A stretch of 64,000 nt of DNA from Muribaculaceae bacterium. GTDB taxonomy: Bacteria > Bacteroidota > Bacteroidia > Bacteroidales > Muribaculaceae. The stretch is taken from NCBI GenBank assembly GCA_017557425.1, contig JAFYYU010000006.1:1-64000 (forward strand), given 5' to 3'. The position numbers and the translations under genes were made by a program. The stretch's first letter is position 1. Each line of letters opens with the position of its first letter. Under the pieces are notes generated by a model. The model did not search any database. It had not been told where the DNA came from and worked only from the letters and a program-made list of their open reading frames with translations. This document shows positions 25,971 through 33,740 of this stretch, in pieces.

Positions 25971-27479
25971 ATGAAAAAGATTGAGCGATACATTATCATT
26001 CTCATACTCTTGATTTCATATCTGCCTGTGCACTCCCAAGCAGGGCTCAGACCTCGCGGTGACGTGGACTGTGACTGGAAAATGACCATCAACGATTTCA
26101 GTGCAATTATTGATTCAATCCTGTGCCATACCAAGTATCATTCATTCTATAACTATGCCTGCGACATCAACGGTGACAAGAGTATAAACATTGCGGACGC
26201 AATCATGATAATTGATGCCCTTCTGGGGCAAGAATTGCCGCCCATGCCTTCCTACTCGGGCACCATGCCAGTTCTTTTCATCAATACTGAGGGCTATCGC
26301 AATATCGACAGCAAGGAGGAATACCTGCACGCCGACTGGTGGCTTGACAATATGGGCATCGAAGGCTATGAGTCTATTGGATCATCCGATAATCCCCAAA
26401 GCATGCAAATCAAGGGACGCGGGAACCACACATGGCTTAGTTATAAGAAAAAGTCTTTCCGTATCAAACTCGATTCCAAACAGCCTCTGTTGGGGATGCA
26501 CAATGATCGGCACTTTTGTCTGTTGGCACATCCCGATGATCATTATGCGAAACTAAAGAACACAGTAGGCTTTGAATTGAGCCGCCGCATCGGCATGGCT
26601 TATACGCCCGATCAAGAGCCTGTCGAGGTGGTGCTTAATGGCCAATATATTGGCCTATACTTCCTTACTGAGAAAATCCGCATTGAAAAGAATCGCGTTA
26701 ATATTGAAGAACAGGAAGATGAAGAAACTAATCCAGCGTTAATAACGGGAGGATGGTTGTTGGAAATTGACAATTATTCGCACGAAGGACTAATATATTT
26801 CAGAGAGCGTAATAATGGTCAAAACTGGTATGACTGGATCTGGTTCACATCACATTCTCCCGAAGATTTATCCACTGAGCAACGGCAATATATCAAACAA
26901 TTTCTTCAGACAGTCAATGCCGCTATTTATAATCCTTGCAAAATCAATAATGAGTGGGAACAATACATTAATATTGATTCTTTGGCATGTTTTTATATCA
27001 TTGCCGAAATTATGGATAATATAGAAGCCTTCTCAGGCAGCTGCTATTTATACAAACACCGAGGGGATTCGACTAAATTGATTTTTGGCCCGGTATGGGA
27101 CTTCGGACAAGCGTTTGGAAGACTTGAACGAACCGATGCGACCAATTTTGAGTATTTTGTTTATCAAGAGTGCTCTTTCCATACCCATTGGATCGAAGAA
27201 ATTGCCAAATACCCGCATTTTCAATTAGTAGTTCGCAAACACTGGCGTGAGTTTTATAAGTCAGATTTTAACGGCCTGGACATCGACCAGTTCATTGAAG
27301 ATTTCACAAACCACATCCGAGAAGCTATCAAATGTGATGCTGCACGATGGTCCCGCATCAAACTTGACCAAGAGGCTGCATTATTCAAGAATTATCTTCA
27401 TTCAAAGATCACATGGCTCGATTCTAAATGGGGGATTAACGCGAACATCGACATCGATGGGCAAGAGATTGACCCATAA
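25971..27479 (+). CDS. Secreted CotH-family protein with dockerin-like module, paralogue
   Basis: 502 residues with the same plan as the upstream gene: signal peptide, two dockerin-like repeats (GDVDCDWKMTINDFSAIID, whose first loop is degenerate, and DINGDKSINIADAIMIIDAL), then a CotH domain with MQIKGRGNHTWLSYKKKSFRIKL, GLYFLTEKIRIEKNRVNI, GGWLLEIDNY and KLIFGPVWDFGQAF. A tandem duplicate: long blocks are identical by eye, but codon choice is more AT-rich than in the first copy. The C-terminus is about 15 residues longer. Convergent with the next glycosyltransferase (22 bases). Confidence 0.88.
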   Translation: MKKIERYIIILILLISYLPVHSQAGLRPRGDVDCDWKMTINDFSAIIDSILCHTKYHSFYNYACDINGDKSINIADAIMIIDALLGQELPPMPSYSGTMPVLFINTEGYRNIDSKEEYLHADWWLDNMGIEGYESIGSSDNPQSMQIKGRGNHTWLSYKKKSFRIKLDSKQPLLGMHNDRHFCLLAHPDDHYAKLKNTVGFELSRRIGMAYTPDQEPVEVVLNGQYIGLYFLTEKIRIEKNRVNIEEQEDEETNPALITGGWLLEIDNYSHEGLIYFRERNNGQNWYDWIWFTSHSPEDLSTEQRQYIKQFLQTVNAAIYNPCKINNEWEQYINIDSLACFYIIAEIMDNIEAFSGSCYLYKHRGDSTKLIFGPVWDFGQAFGRLERTDATNFEYFVYQECSFHTHWIEEIAKYPHFQLVVRKHWREFYKSDFNGLDIDQFIEDFTNHIREAIKCDAARWSRIKLDQEAALFKNYLHSKITWLDSKWGINANIDIDGQEIDP

Positions 27480-27501
27480 AGCGAAAAGCCGCACTTCACG
27501 T

Positions 27502-28575
27502 TTACTTAATCACTGAATCGTATATCATATTGACCTGTCGGGCAATGGTCTCCCAATCATATTCCTGCAGGTCGTAGTGACACGGCTCATGCGGGGTGTC
27601 GAGCAATCGGGTGATGGCAGTGGACAGCGAATCCACATCCTTGACGGTAAAGTAGCTATGCTCGGGCAAATCGACCTGGCGAGTGCCAGGGATGCCGCTG
27701 CACAGGACGGGCAGGCCGTAGGCCATAGCCTCGAGCAGCACCATGGGGAAGCCCTCGTTGACCGACGGCAGCACCAGGGCTCGGGCACGGCTGTAAAGCT
27801 GCCGCAGGTCCTCGCCACTGGTAAATCCCGTAAAAATGACTTTTTTGTTGATATCGAGGCGCTGCAACTGCTGCCTGTAGGCGCTGTCATGGTCGCTGGC
27901 CCCGGCGATGACGACCTGGGACACCTGCGGCAGGCGGTTAGCGGCCTCAACCAGGTATTCCAAGCCTTTTTCGGGCGTGAGGCGCCCCACAGCGAGCAGA
28001 TAGCCGCCTGGAGTGATATCATGTTGCGCCAGGAATGAGGTCGATGTGCTGCGGGTCACAGGGTCGATGCCGTTGGGGATGAAAACGCTCTTGTCGAGGG
28101 CACCGCACTTCTCCATCTGAAACTTGTTGACGAAGATGACGCGGTTACTGAAGCGCAGAGAGATGCGCTCACACTGGCGCAACAACCAGCGGGCGGGAGC
28201 GCTCCACTTGGCATGCTCATAATTGGGGCTGTGATAGGTCAGCACTACGGGCAGACCCACAAGCCGCAGCAGGGGCGCGAACATGCCCGGCCCGATGTTG
28301 TGGATGTGTACCACGTCGGGGCGGTGCGCGATGATGTGCAAGACGCTGAGCAGCGTGTGCCAAACGGCCTCAAAGCCCTTGATGCGGGTCGAGGGCAGGT
28401 CGATGTACTCAATATTGGGGAAAGTCTGGGAAGATTGCTCAGTGAGATAGGCACGGCGGCGATAAAGACGCACATGGGCGTCCTGCATGCGTGTGTAAAG
28501 ATGATAGCTGTGGGCCTCGACACCGCCCTGAATGCCAGGGAAACCGCGCGTGCCGATGACTGCTATCGTCTTCAT
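27502..28575 (-). CDS. Glycosyltransferase with DUF1972-type N-terminus (GT4)
   Basis: 357 residues, GT-B fold. The start MKTIAVIGTRGFPGIQGGVEAHSY is the hallmark of the DUF1972/rhamnosyltransferase-like group. Donor domain: LLAVGRLTPEKGLEYLVEAA and the LPSVNEGFPMVLLEAMAYGLPVL block containing the EGFP...E motif. Acts in the cytoplasm on repeat-unit assembly. An inverted heptamer array lies just upstream (28586-28678). Confidence 0.9.
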   Translation of the reverse strand: MKTIAVIGTRGFPGIQGGVEAHSYHLYTRMQDAHVRLYRRRAYLTEQSSQTFPNIEYIDLPSTRIKGFEAVWHTLLSVLHIIAHRPDVVHIHNIGPGMFAPLLRLVGLPVVLTYHSPNYEHAKWSAPARWLLRQCERISLRFSNRVIFVNKFQMEKCGALDKSVFIPNGIDPVTRSTSTSFLAQHDITPGGYLLAVGRLTPEKGLEYLVEAANRLPQVSQVVIAGASDHDSAYRQQLQRLDINKKVIFTGFTSGEDLRQLYSRARALVLPSVNEGFPMVLLEAMAYGLPVLCSGIPGTRQVDLPEHSYFTVKDVDSLSTAITRLLDTPHEPCHYDLQEYDWETIARQVNMIYDSVIK

Positions 28576-28585
28576 TTTCTTCTTG

Positions 28586-28678
28586 AGTTTTAAGTTGCGA
28601 GTTTTAAGTTTTAAGTACGATTTGTAACGCCTGAAAAGAGTAACTTTACTAAAAACTTACAACTTAAAACTAAAAACT
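28586..28678. repeat. Inverted array of 7-base units (AGTTnnn), element C
   Basis: Left arm: five units AGTTTTA, AGTTGCG, AGTTTTA, AGTTTTA, AGTACGA (28586-28620). Right arm: AAAAACT, TACAACT, TAAAACT, AAAAACT (28651-28678), the reverse complement of the same type. The centre starts AGTACGATT and contains CGCCT. A related copy in the opposite orientation lies at 49449-49552. Confidence 0.85.
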
Positions 28679-28686
28679 TTAAATGA

Positions 28687-29694
28687 TTAGTCCCAGCAGA
28701 GGTCCTGGCCCTTGCGGATGCGCCACTTGTTTTTGAGCACCCACATGATGGGCACCCAGGGACGGCGCACCATGTCATGACGCTCGGTGACGATAAAGGT
28801 GCAGTTACGCTTGCAGTTGCGCACCTTCTCCATGGCCTCGCGGGCCTTGTCGCTGTTCATGATGCTCTCAAAGGAGTCCTCCTTGATATTGCCCAATTTC
28901 CACTCCTCGCTGCTGCCGTTGCAGGGCGTGACATTGCCCCACGGGTCGATGAAGAAGAAATCGCTCAAAGCGCCACAGGGCGGACGGTACTCGTCGGTGT
29001 CCCCGCGCAGGCGGCGGTGGATCGAGCGGTTGAAGTAGGCACGGCCATAGTCCTTGAGGCGGTCCTTAAAACGGCGGCGCTTGCTGGTGAGCAGAGCCTT
29101 GACAAAGAGCTCGTGCTGGCGCAGGGCATCCTCGCTCTCGATCTGGTTGTCCTCCTTGTGGAAATACCACGAGTTGTGCACCGCGCTGTTGCCCAACTCC
29201 ACGTCGAGCGCCACGCACAGGTCGTAAAGATAGAGCAGGTCCTTATAGTTGTCGGGCGAGATTACCACCGAGAAGCCGATGTTCTTGCACTTGGTCTTTT
29301 TCAGTTCCAGCATCGTGCGCAGGGCGTGGTCAAAGCCGTCCTTGATGCCGCGCTTGGCATCATTGATCTTGGGCAGGCCTTCAACGCTGACACGGATCAG
29401 GATATTGGGATATTTATTGGCCAGTTCAACGATTTTCTGCGTGTTGTAACCGTTGGTGCTGAGTTCGAGAAGTCGTGATTTGGGATAGAGGATTTCAAAA
29501 ATCTTGTCGATATCGGGACGCAACGTCGGCTCCCCGCCCGTGATGTTGATGCGCAACCCAGCAGGCAGTTTCTCATAGTAGGAGGCGTCGATTTCTTCGC
29601 TCGGGCTGGTCTGGAACTTCCAGATATTGCACATGTTGCACTGCGCATTGCACCTGAAAGTGGTGATCAGACTGCCCTGAATCACATTCTTCAT
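28687..29694 (-). CDS. Radical SAM/SPASM-domain protein
   Basis: 335 residues from ATG 29694 (MKNVIQGSLITTFRCNAQCN). The radical SAM cluster motif CxxxCxxC is Cys15-Cys19-Cys22, followed by NITGGEPTLRPD for SAM binding. The C-terminal third has a SPASM-like cysteine set (PPCGAL...VTPCNG, then RNCKRNC), meaning extra iron-sulfur clusters. Such enzymes modify peptides, sugars or cofactors. It sits among glycosyltransferases, which suggests glycan modification, but the substrate is unknown. A promoter -7 element and a 35-base palindrome precede it. Confidence 0.88.
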   Translation of the reverse strand: MKNVIQGSLITTFRCNAQCNMCNIWKFQTSPSEEIDASYYEKLPAGLRINITGGEPTLRPDIDKIFEILYPKSRLLELSTNGYNTQKIVELANKYPNILIRVSVEGLPKINDAKRGIKDGFDHALRTMLELKKTKCKNIGFSVVISPDNYKDLLYLYDLCVALDVELGNSAVHNSWYFHKEDNQIESEDALRQHELFVKALLTSKRRRFKDRLKDYGRAYFNRSIHRRLRGDTDEYRPPCGALSDFFFIDPWGNVTPCNGSSEEWKLGNIKEDSFESIMNSDKAREAMEKVRNCKRNCTFIVTERHDMVRRPWVPIMWVLKNKWRIRKGQDLCWD

Positions 29695-29715
29695 TGCTAT
29701 CGTCAATAAGATCTT

Positions 29716-29750
29716 ACAATATTTTAACTCCTAGAGTTGTAAAATATTGT
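29716..29750. repeat. 35-base near-perfect palindrome in the radical SAM leader
   Basis: Arms ACAATATTTTA and TAAAATATTGT enclose AACTC-CTA-GAGTT, with a two-base bulge. It falls right after the -7 element, at the predicted 5' end of the mRNA. It could be an operator, an RNA hairpin at the 5' end, or a terminator of the upstream glycosyltransferase, although no T run follows. Confidence 0.7.
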
Positions 29751-29751
29751 G

Positions 29752-29759
29752 CAAAGATA
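29752..29759 (-). promoter_or_regulatory. Possible -7 element of the radical SAM gene
   Basis: TATCTTTG on the minus strand; no TTG at the -33 distance. Confidence 0.45.
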
Positions 29760-29781
29760 GTAAAAAAACGTAAGGGGCAGA

Positions 29782-30984
29782 TTAAAAAAGATAAATATCG
29801 TTCAGGAGCTTATTCAAATGCCTATCGGGACCGAAACGGTCCAGGAATTGACGGGCAATTTCGGCATGGTTCCACTCACGAGCCATCGACATGGTGATGG
29901 CCGTTTCCATGTTCTCTCGATTAAAGGCCTGGAACGTTACACCGCTCTCACTGTCAATGAGTTCAGGGATGCCACCCATATGTGCTCCGGCCACCGGTGT
30001 GCCGGCACATAGCGACTCAATCACACTCAAGGGATTATTCTCGTAACACTGCGAGGGAACCACACTTAGCCGTGCATGCGTCAACAGGCTTGCCACACCC
30101 TCAGCGTCAAGCATCCCGAGGAATTCAATATTAGGGCAATCAGCATACTTTTTCTTCAACTCATCGGCCAGCGGCCCGCCGCCAGCGACCTTAAGACGAT
30201 AAGGCAAGCGGGAAGCCACCTCGAGCAAGTCGGCAACACCCTTTTCTTTGGACAGGCGACCCACAAAACAATAGAAATCCTCCCGCGTTGTGACATTGTC
30301 CACCGTCTGGTAATGTACACGTTTGACGGGATCAAGGAAATTATTGAGCACCTTGAGTTTAGCGGGCGCAAAACCGCCAACCCGCATCTTGTCCGCCATG
30401 AATTCACTGGGGCAAACAAACAGGTCGGTGTTCTTTTCGAGCCTTTGCCGGTTCCACTTTTTTGCCTCCAACCATGCCACGGTACTGGCGGGCAACGAAC
30501 CCTTCATACACCTGTGGGTCAACACGTTGCGTTTCGCGCCCGTGAAGCACTGCTCGCAGGGTTTGCCGTCAAGCAGGCAGTCGTAGCGGGGGCATAGCAA
30601 CTTGTGATCATGAAGGGTCCACACCACGCGGATGCCGCGCTTGTGTGCCAGTTCGCCCACCACGGGCGAGAGATAGCTGTGGATATTGTGCAGGTGCACC
30701 ACGTCGGGCTTGAAGTCGTCAAGCACAGCCTCGAAACGGCTGCGCACGTCGCCCATGCCCAGCGTGCGCTTCATGGCGCGCCACTGGTTGCCCAAGCCGC
30801 CAGCAAAGCTCACCTCGCTGGCAAACTGCTGCTGGTAACGGGTCGGCAGATTATCGGGGTACTCCATGGCAAACACCTGGACGTCCACCCCGTTGTCACG
30901 GAGCAGCGCCTCGGTGTTGAGGACGACGACGCAATCGCCGCCCCTAGGGTAATAGAACTTATTGACCAGGAGTACTCGTTTCAT
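29782..30984 (-). CDS. Family 4 glycosyltransferase
   Basis: 400 residues, GT-B fold. The N-terminus MKRVLLVNKFYYPRGGDCVVVLN is typical of GT4 enzymes of Bacteroidales capsule loci. The donor domain has FVGRLSKEKGVADLLEVA and PSQCYENNPLSVIESLCAGTPV, with the E-x7-E pair. A cysteine-containing insert (CPRYDCLLDGKPCEQCFTGAKRN) is a known variant. The start codon is at the edge of an inverted heptamer array. Confidence 0.9.
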   Translation of the reverse strand: MKRVLLVNKFYYPRGGDCVVVLNTEALLRDNGVDVQVFAMEYPDNLPTRYQQQFASEVSFAGGLGNQWRAMKRTLGMGDVRSRFEAVLDDFKPDVVHLHNIHSYLSPVVGELAHKRGIRVVWTLHDHKLLCPRYDCLLDGKPCEQCFTGAKRNVLTHRCMKGSLPASTVAWLEAKKWNRQRLEKNTDLFVCPSEFMADKMRVGGFAPAKLKVLNNFLDPVKRVHYQTVDNVTTREDFYCFVGRLSKEKGVADLLEVASRLPYRLKVAGGGPLADELKKKYADCPNIEFLGMLDAEGVASLLTHARLSVVPSQCYENNPLSVIESLCAGTPVAGAHMGGIPELIDSESGVTFQAFNRENMETAITMSMAREWNHAEIARQFLDRFGPDRHLNKLLNDIYLF

Positions 30985-31057
30985 TAGGTGTTAGGTGTTA
31001 GGCGTTAGGCGTTAGGCGTTAGTCATTGACCTAAAGCCTAAAACCTAAAGCCTTAAT
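30984..31057. repeat. Inverted array of 7-base units (TTAGGYG), element D
   Basis: Left arm: six units from 30984 (TTAGGTG twice, TTAGGCG three times, TTAGTCA). Right arm: CCTAAAG, CCTAAAA, CCTAAAG, CCTTAAT (31030-31057). It fills the whole gap between the ychF stop and the glycosyltransferase start. Confidence 0.85.
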
Positions 31058-32160
31058 TATACATTGAAACGGAAAACGACGATGTCACCGTCCTGCATGA
31101 CGTAGTCCTTTCCCTCGATGTGGAGCTTGCCGGCCTCCTTGACAGCAGCCTCGCTGCCATAGTGGATGTAGTCGTCATACTTGATGATTTCGGCACGGAT
31201 GAAACCGCGTTCAAAGTCGGTATGGATGACGCCGGCACACTGCGGGGCCTTGCTGCCGCGGCGATAGGTCCATGCACGCACCTCCTTGGGGCCTGCCGTG
31301 AGGAAGGTCTCCAGGTTCAGCAGGGCATAGGCGGCCTTGATGATGCGGTTCACACCGCTCTCCTCCAGACCGATCTCCTGAAGGAACATCTGGCGCTCCT
31401 CATAATCGTCCAGTTCGGCAATCTCGCTCTCGGTCTGTGCGGCCACAACCAGAATCTGGGCATTTTCGTCCTTGACAGCCTCGCGCACGGCGTCAACATA
31501 GGCATTGCCGGTCACGGCGCTCTTGTCGTCCACATTGCAGACGTACAGCACCGGCTTGTTGGTCAACAGGAACAGCTCGTGGGCGATTTTTTCCTCGTCC
31601 TTGTTGATCAGTTCCACGGTGCGGGCGCTGCGGCCCTGCTCCAGGGCTTCCTTGTAGCGTTTCAGGACCTCGTATTGTGCCTTGGCCTCGCGGTCGCCAC
31701 CGGTCTGGGCCTGCTTTTGGATGCGGTTGATGCGGCTCTCGATGGTCTCCAGGTCACGCAGCTGCAGTTCCAGGTCAATGACTTCCTTGTCGCGCACGGG
31801 GTCCACGGTACCGTCAACATGGGTCACGTTCTCGTCGTCAAAGCAACGCAGCACATGGATGATGGCGTCGGTCTCACGGATGTTGCCCAGGAACTTGTTT
31901 CCCAAGCCCTCGCCACGGCTGGCACCCTTGACCAAACCCGCGATATCGACGATTTCGACGGTGGTGGGCACGATGCGGGCCGGATTCACCAGCTTGGCCA
32001 GTTCATTGAGGCGCTCGTCAGGCACAGTGATGACACCCACATTGGGTTCAATTGTGCAGAAGGGGAAATTGGCCGATTGCGCCTTGGCATTCGACAGGCA
32101 GTTAAACAAGGTTGATTTACCCACATTGGGCAAGCCTACTATTCCACATTGTAATGACAT
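31057..32160 (-). CDS. ychF: Redox-regulated P-loop NTPase YchF (Obg family)
   Basis: 367 residues, usual YchF length. G1 GLPNVGKST, G3 DIAGLVKGAS, a helical insert (about 130-200) and a C-terminal TGS domain (GVIHTDFERGFIRAEIIKYDDYI). The G4 region reads CNVDDKS rather than NKxD, as expected for a protein that prefers ATP. YchF/Ola1 binds ribosomes and responds to oxidative stress. It is monocistronic with its own promoter. Confidence 0.96.
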   Translation of the reverse strand: MSLQCGIVGLPNVGKSTLFNCLSNAKAQSANFPFCTIEPNVGVITVPDERLNELAKLVNPARIVPTTVEIVDIAGLVKGASRGEGLGNKFLGNIRETDAIIHVLRCFDDENVTHVDGTVDPVRDKEVIDLELQLRDLETIESRINRIQKQAQTGGDREAKAQYEVLKRYKEALEQGRSARTVELINKDEEKIAHELFLLTNKPVLYVCNVDDKSAVTGNAYVDAVREAVKDENAQILVVAAQTESEIAELDDYEERQMFLQEIGLEESGVNRIIKAAYALLNLETFLTAGPKEVRAWTYRRGSKAPQCAGVIHTDFERGFIRAEIIKYDDYIHYGSEAAVKEAGKLHIEGKDYVMQDGDIVVFRFNV

Positions 32161-32195
32161 AGTTCTTTATCGTTGTTTTGTTTTATTCTAGCCTG

Positions 32196-32227
32196 CAAAA
32201 TTACACTTTTCTTGGCACACTGCCAAA
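32196..32227 (-). promoter_or_regulatory. Promoter of ychF
   Basis: Minus strand: TTTG (32227-32224), 20 bases, TAATTTTG (32203-32196). A full consensus pair. Confidence 0.75.
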
Positions 32228-32240
32228 CATACCCTATCAG

Positions 32241-32254
32241 TGCAATCGGTTGCA
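32241..32254. promoter_or_regulatory. Possible LacI-family operator upstream of the MFS-malQ-pullulanase operon
   Basis: TGCAATCGGTTGCA: arms TGCAA/TTGCA around a TCGG centre, the shape of LacI/GalR operators. A near copy (TGCAATCGTTTGCG) lies at 55841-55854 next to the LacI gene. It lies in the ychF/MFS intergenic region, about 56 bases upstream of the MFS -7 element. Confidence 0.5.
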
Positions 32255-32271
32255 TTGTTTTTTTTGGCCTG

Positions 32272-32311
32272 TAACACATTATTTATAATAAATTTGGGCG
32301 ACAATGTGTTA
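32272..32311. promoter_or_regulatory. Inverted repeat overlapping the MFS promoter
   Basis: TAACACATT (32272-32280) and AATGTGTTA (32303-32311) are perfect inverted arms with a 22-base spacer. The right arm overlaps the -7 element. It may be a second operator. Confidence 0.4.
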
Positions 32312-32317
32312 TTTTTG
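32310..32317 (+). promoter_or_regulatory. Possible -7 element of the MFS-malQ-pullulanase operon
   Basis: TATTTTTG fits TAnnTTTG; the -33 TTG is not obvious. The leader would be about 50 bases. Confidence 0.45.
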
Positions 32318-32373
32318 TAGGAGTTTAACTAATCCTCATTGAAATTATCACTTAACACAAATAATAAACAACT

Positions 32374-33705
32374 ATGATGAAAACAAAACCGGATTTGAAA
32401 TTCAACCAGCTGTGGAACATCAGCTTTGGATTCTTTGGAGTGCAGATTGCTTACGCTCTGCAGAGTGCCAACATCAGCCGCATCTTTGCGACCTTGGGCG
32501 CTGACCCGCACAACCTGAGTTATTTCTGGATCTTGCCCCCGTTGATGGGTATGGTTGTTCAACCGCTGGTGGGCTACTTCAGCGACAAGACGTGGATGGG
32601 CCGTTGGGGCCGCCGCATCCCCTATCTGCTGATCGGTGCACTGGCCGCCATCATCGTGATGTGCCTCTTGCCCAACGCCGGCTCATTTGGCCTGACCATC
32701 GCCGGCGCGATGACCTTCGGTCTGATTGCCTTGATGTTCCTTGACACGAGCATCAATATGGCGATGCAGCCCTTCAAGATGATGGTGGGCGACATGGTCA
32801 ACGAGAAGCAGAAGGCCAAGGCCTACAGCATCCAGTCGTTCCTGTGCAATGCAGGTTCACTGGTGGGCTACATCTTCCCGTTCCTGTTCACCGCTATCGG
32901 CATTGCCAATGTGGCTCCCGAGGGCGTTGTGCCCGACAGCGTGAAGTGGTCGTTCTATGTGGGTGCCGCCATCCTGATCCTGTGCGTCATCTACACCATC
33001 AGCCATGTGAAAGAATACACGCCGCAGGAGATGGCCGAGTTCAATGCTGCCGCCAATGCCGAAGGCCAGAACGGAACCGCCTCCACCGAGATGAGTGCCG
33101 AGCAAAAGAAGCATGCCTACAAGGTCTTCTTCGAGGTCGGCCTGGTACAGTTCTTCTGCTGGGCAGCATTCATGTACATGTGGACCTATACCAACGGCAC
33201 TATTGCCGACACCGTATGGAACACGACCGACGCTTCCAGCGAGGGTTATCAGTTGGCCGGTAACTGGGTGGGCATCCTCTTTGCCGTACAGGCTATCGGC
33301 AGCGTGCTGTGGGCTGTTGTACTGCCGCGTTTCAAGAACATCAAGGTGGCCTATGCCTTGAGTCTTGTCATCGGCGGCATCGGCTTTGCCATGGTACCCT
33401 TCATCCACAACCAGTACATGCTCTTCGTGCCCTACTTCCTCATCGGCTTTGCCTGGGCAGCTATGCTGGCCATGCCGTTCACGATGGTGACCAACGCCTT
33501 TGAGGGCAGCAGCCGCATGGGCACCGCACTGGGCCTGTTCAACTGCACCATCTGCATCCCGCAGATTGTCGCTGCCGCACTGGGTGGCGTGCTGCTGGCT
33601 GCCATGAACAGCGTTCAAGGCAACATGCTCCTGCTGGCAGGTATTTTCCTGTTCGTGGGTGCCATCTGCGTGTTTATCATCGAGGACAAGAAGCGCAAGA
33701 ACTAA
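32374..33705 (+). CDS. MFS sugar transporter, SLC45/maltose type
   Basis: 443 residues with 12 membrane helices. The N-terminus LWNISFGFFGVQIAYALQSANISRIF and the loop motif GRWGRRIPY are typical of the glycoside-pentoside-hexuronide/SLC45-like sugar transporters in Bacteroidales. In Sus-type systems an inner membrane maltose/maltooligosaccharide importer is needed to feed MalQ, and malQ follows 35 bases later, so maltooligosaccharide uptake is a sound inference. Confidence 0.88.
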   Translation: MMKTKPDLKFNQLWNISFGFFGVQIAYALQSANISRIFATLGADPHNLSYFWILPPLMGMVVQPLVGYFSDKTWMGRWGRRIPYLLIGALAAIIVMCLLPNAGSFGLTIAGAMTFGLIALMFLDTSINMAMQPFKMMVGDMVNEKQKAKAYSIQSFLCNAGSLVGYIFPFLFTAIGIANVAPEGVVPDSVKWSFYVGAAILILCVIYTISHVKEYTPQEMAEFNAAANAEGQNGTASTEMSAEQKKHAYKVFFEVGLVQFFCWAAFMYMWTYTNGTIADTVWNTTDASSEGYQLAGNWVGILFAVQAIGSVLWAVVLPRFKNIKVAYALSLVIGGIGFAMVPFIHNQYMLFVPYFLIGFAWAAMLAMPFTMVTNAFEGSSRMGTALGLFNCTICIPQIVAAALGGVLLAAMNSVQGNMLLLAGIFLFVGAICVFIIEDKKRKN

Positions 33706-33740
33706 TAAAGTAAAGACCTGAACTAAAAATCTTTATAATC

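Noticed and set aside
30984-31025. TTAGG telomere-like repeat
   Set aside because: Only six degenerate units in a chromosome interior, followed by an inverted copy; fits the short-period array class better.
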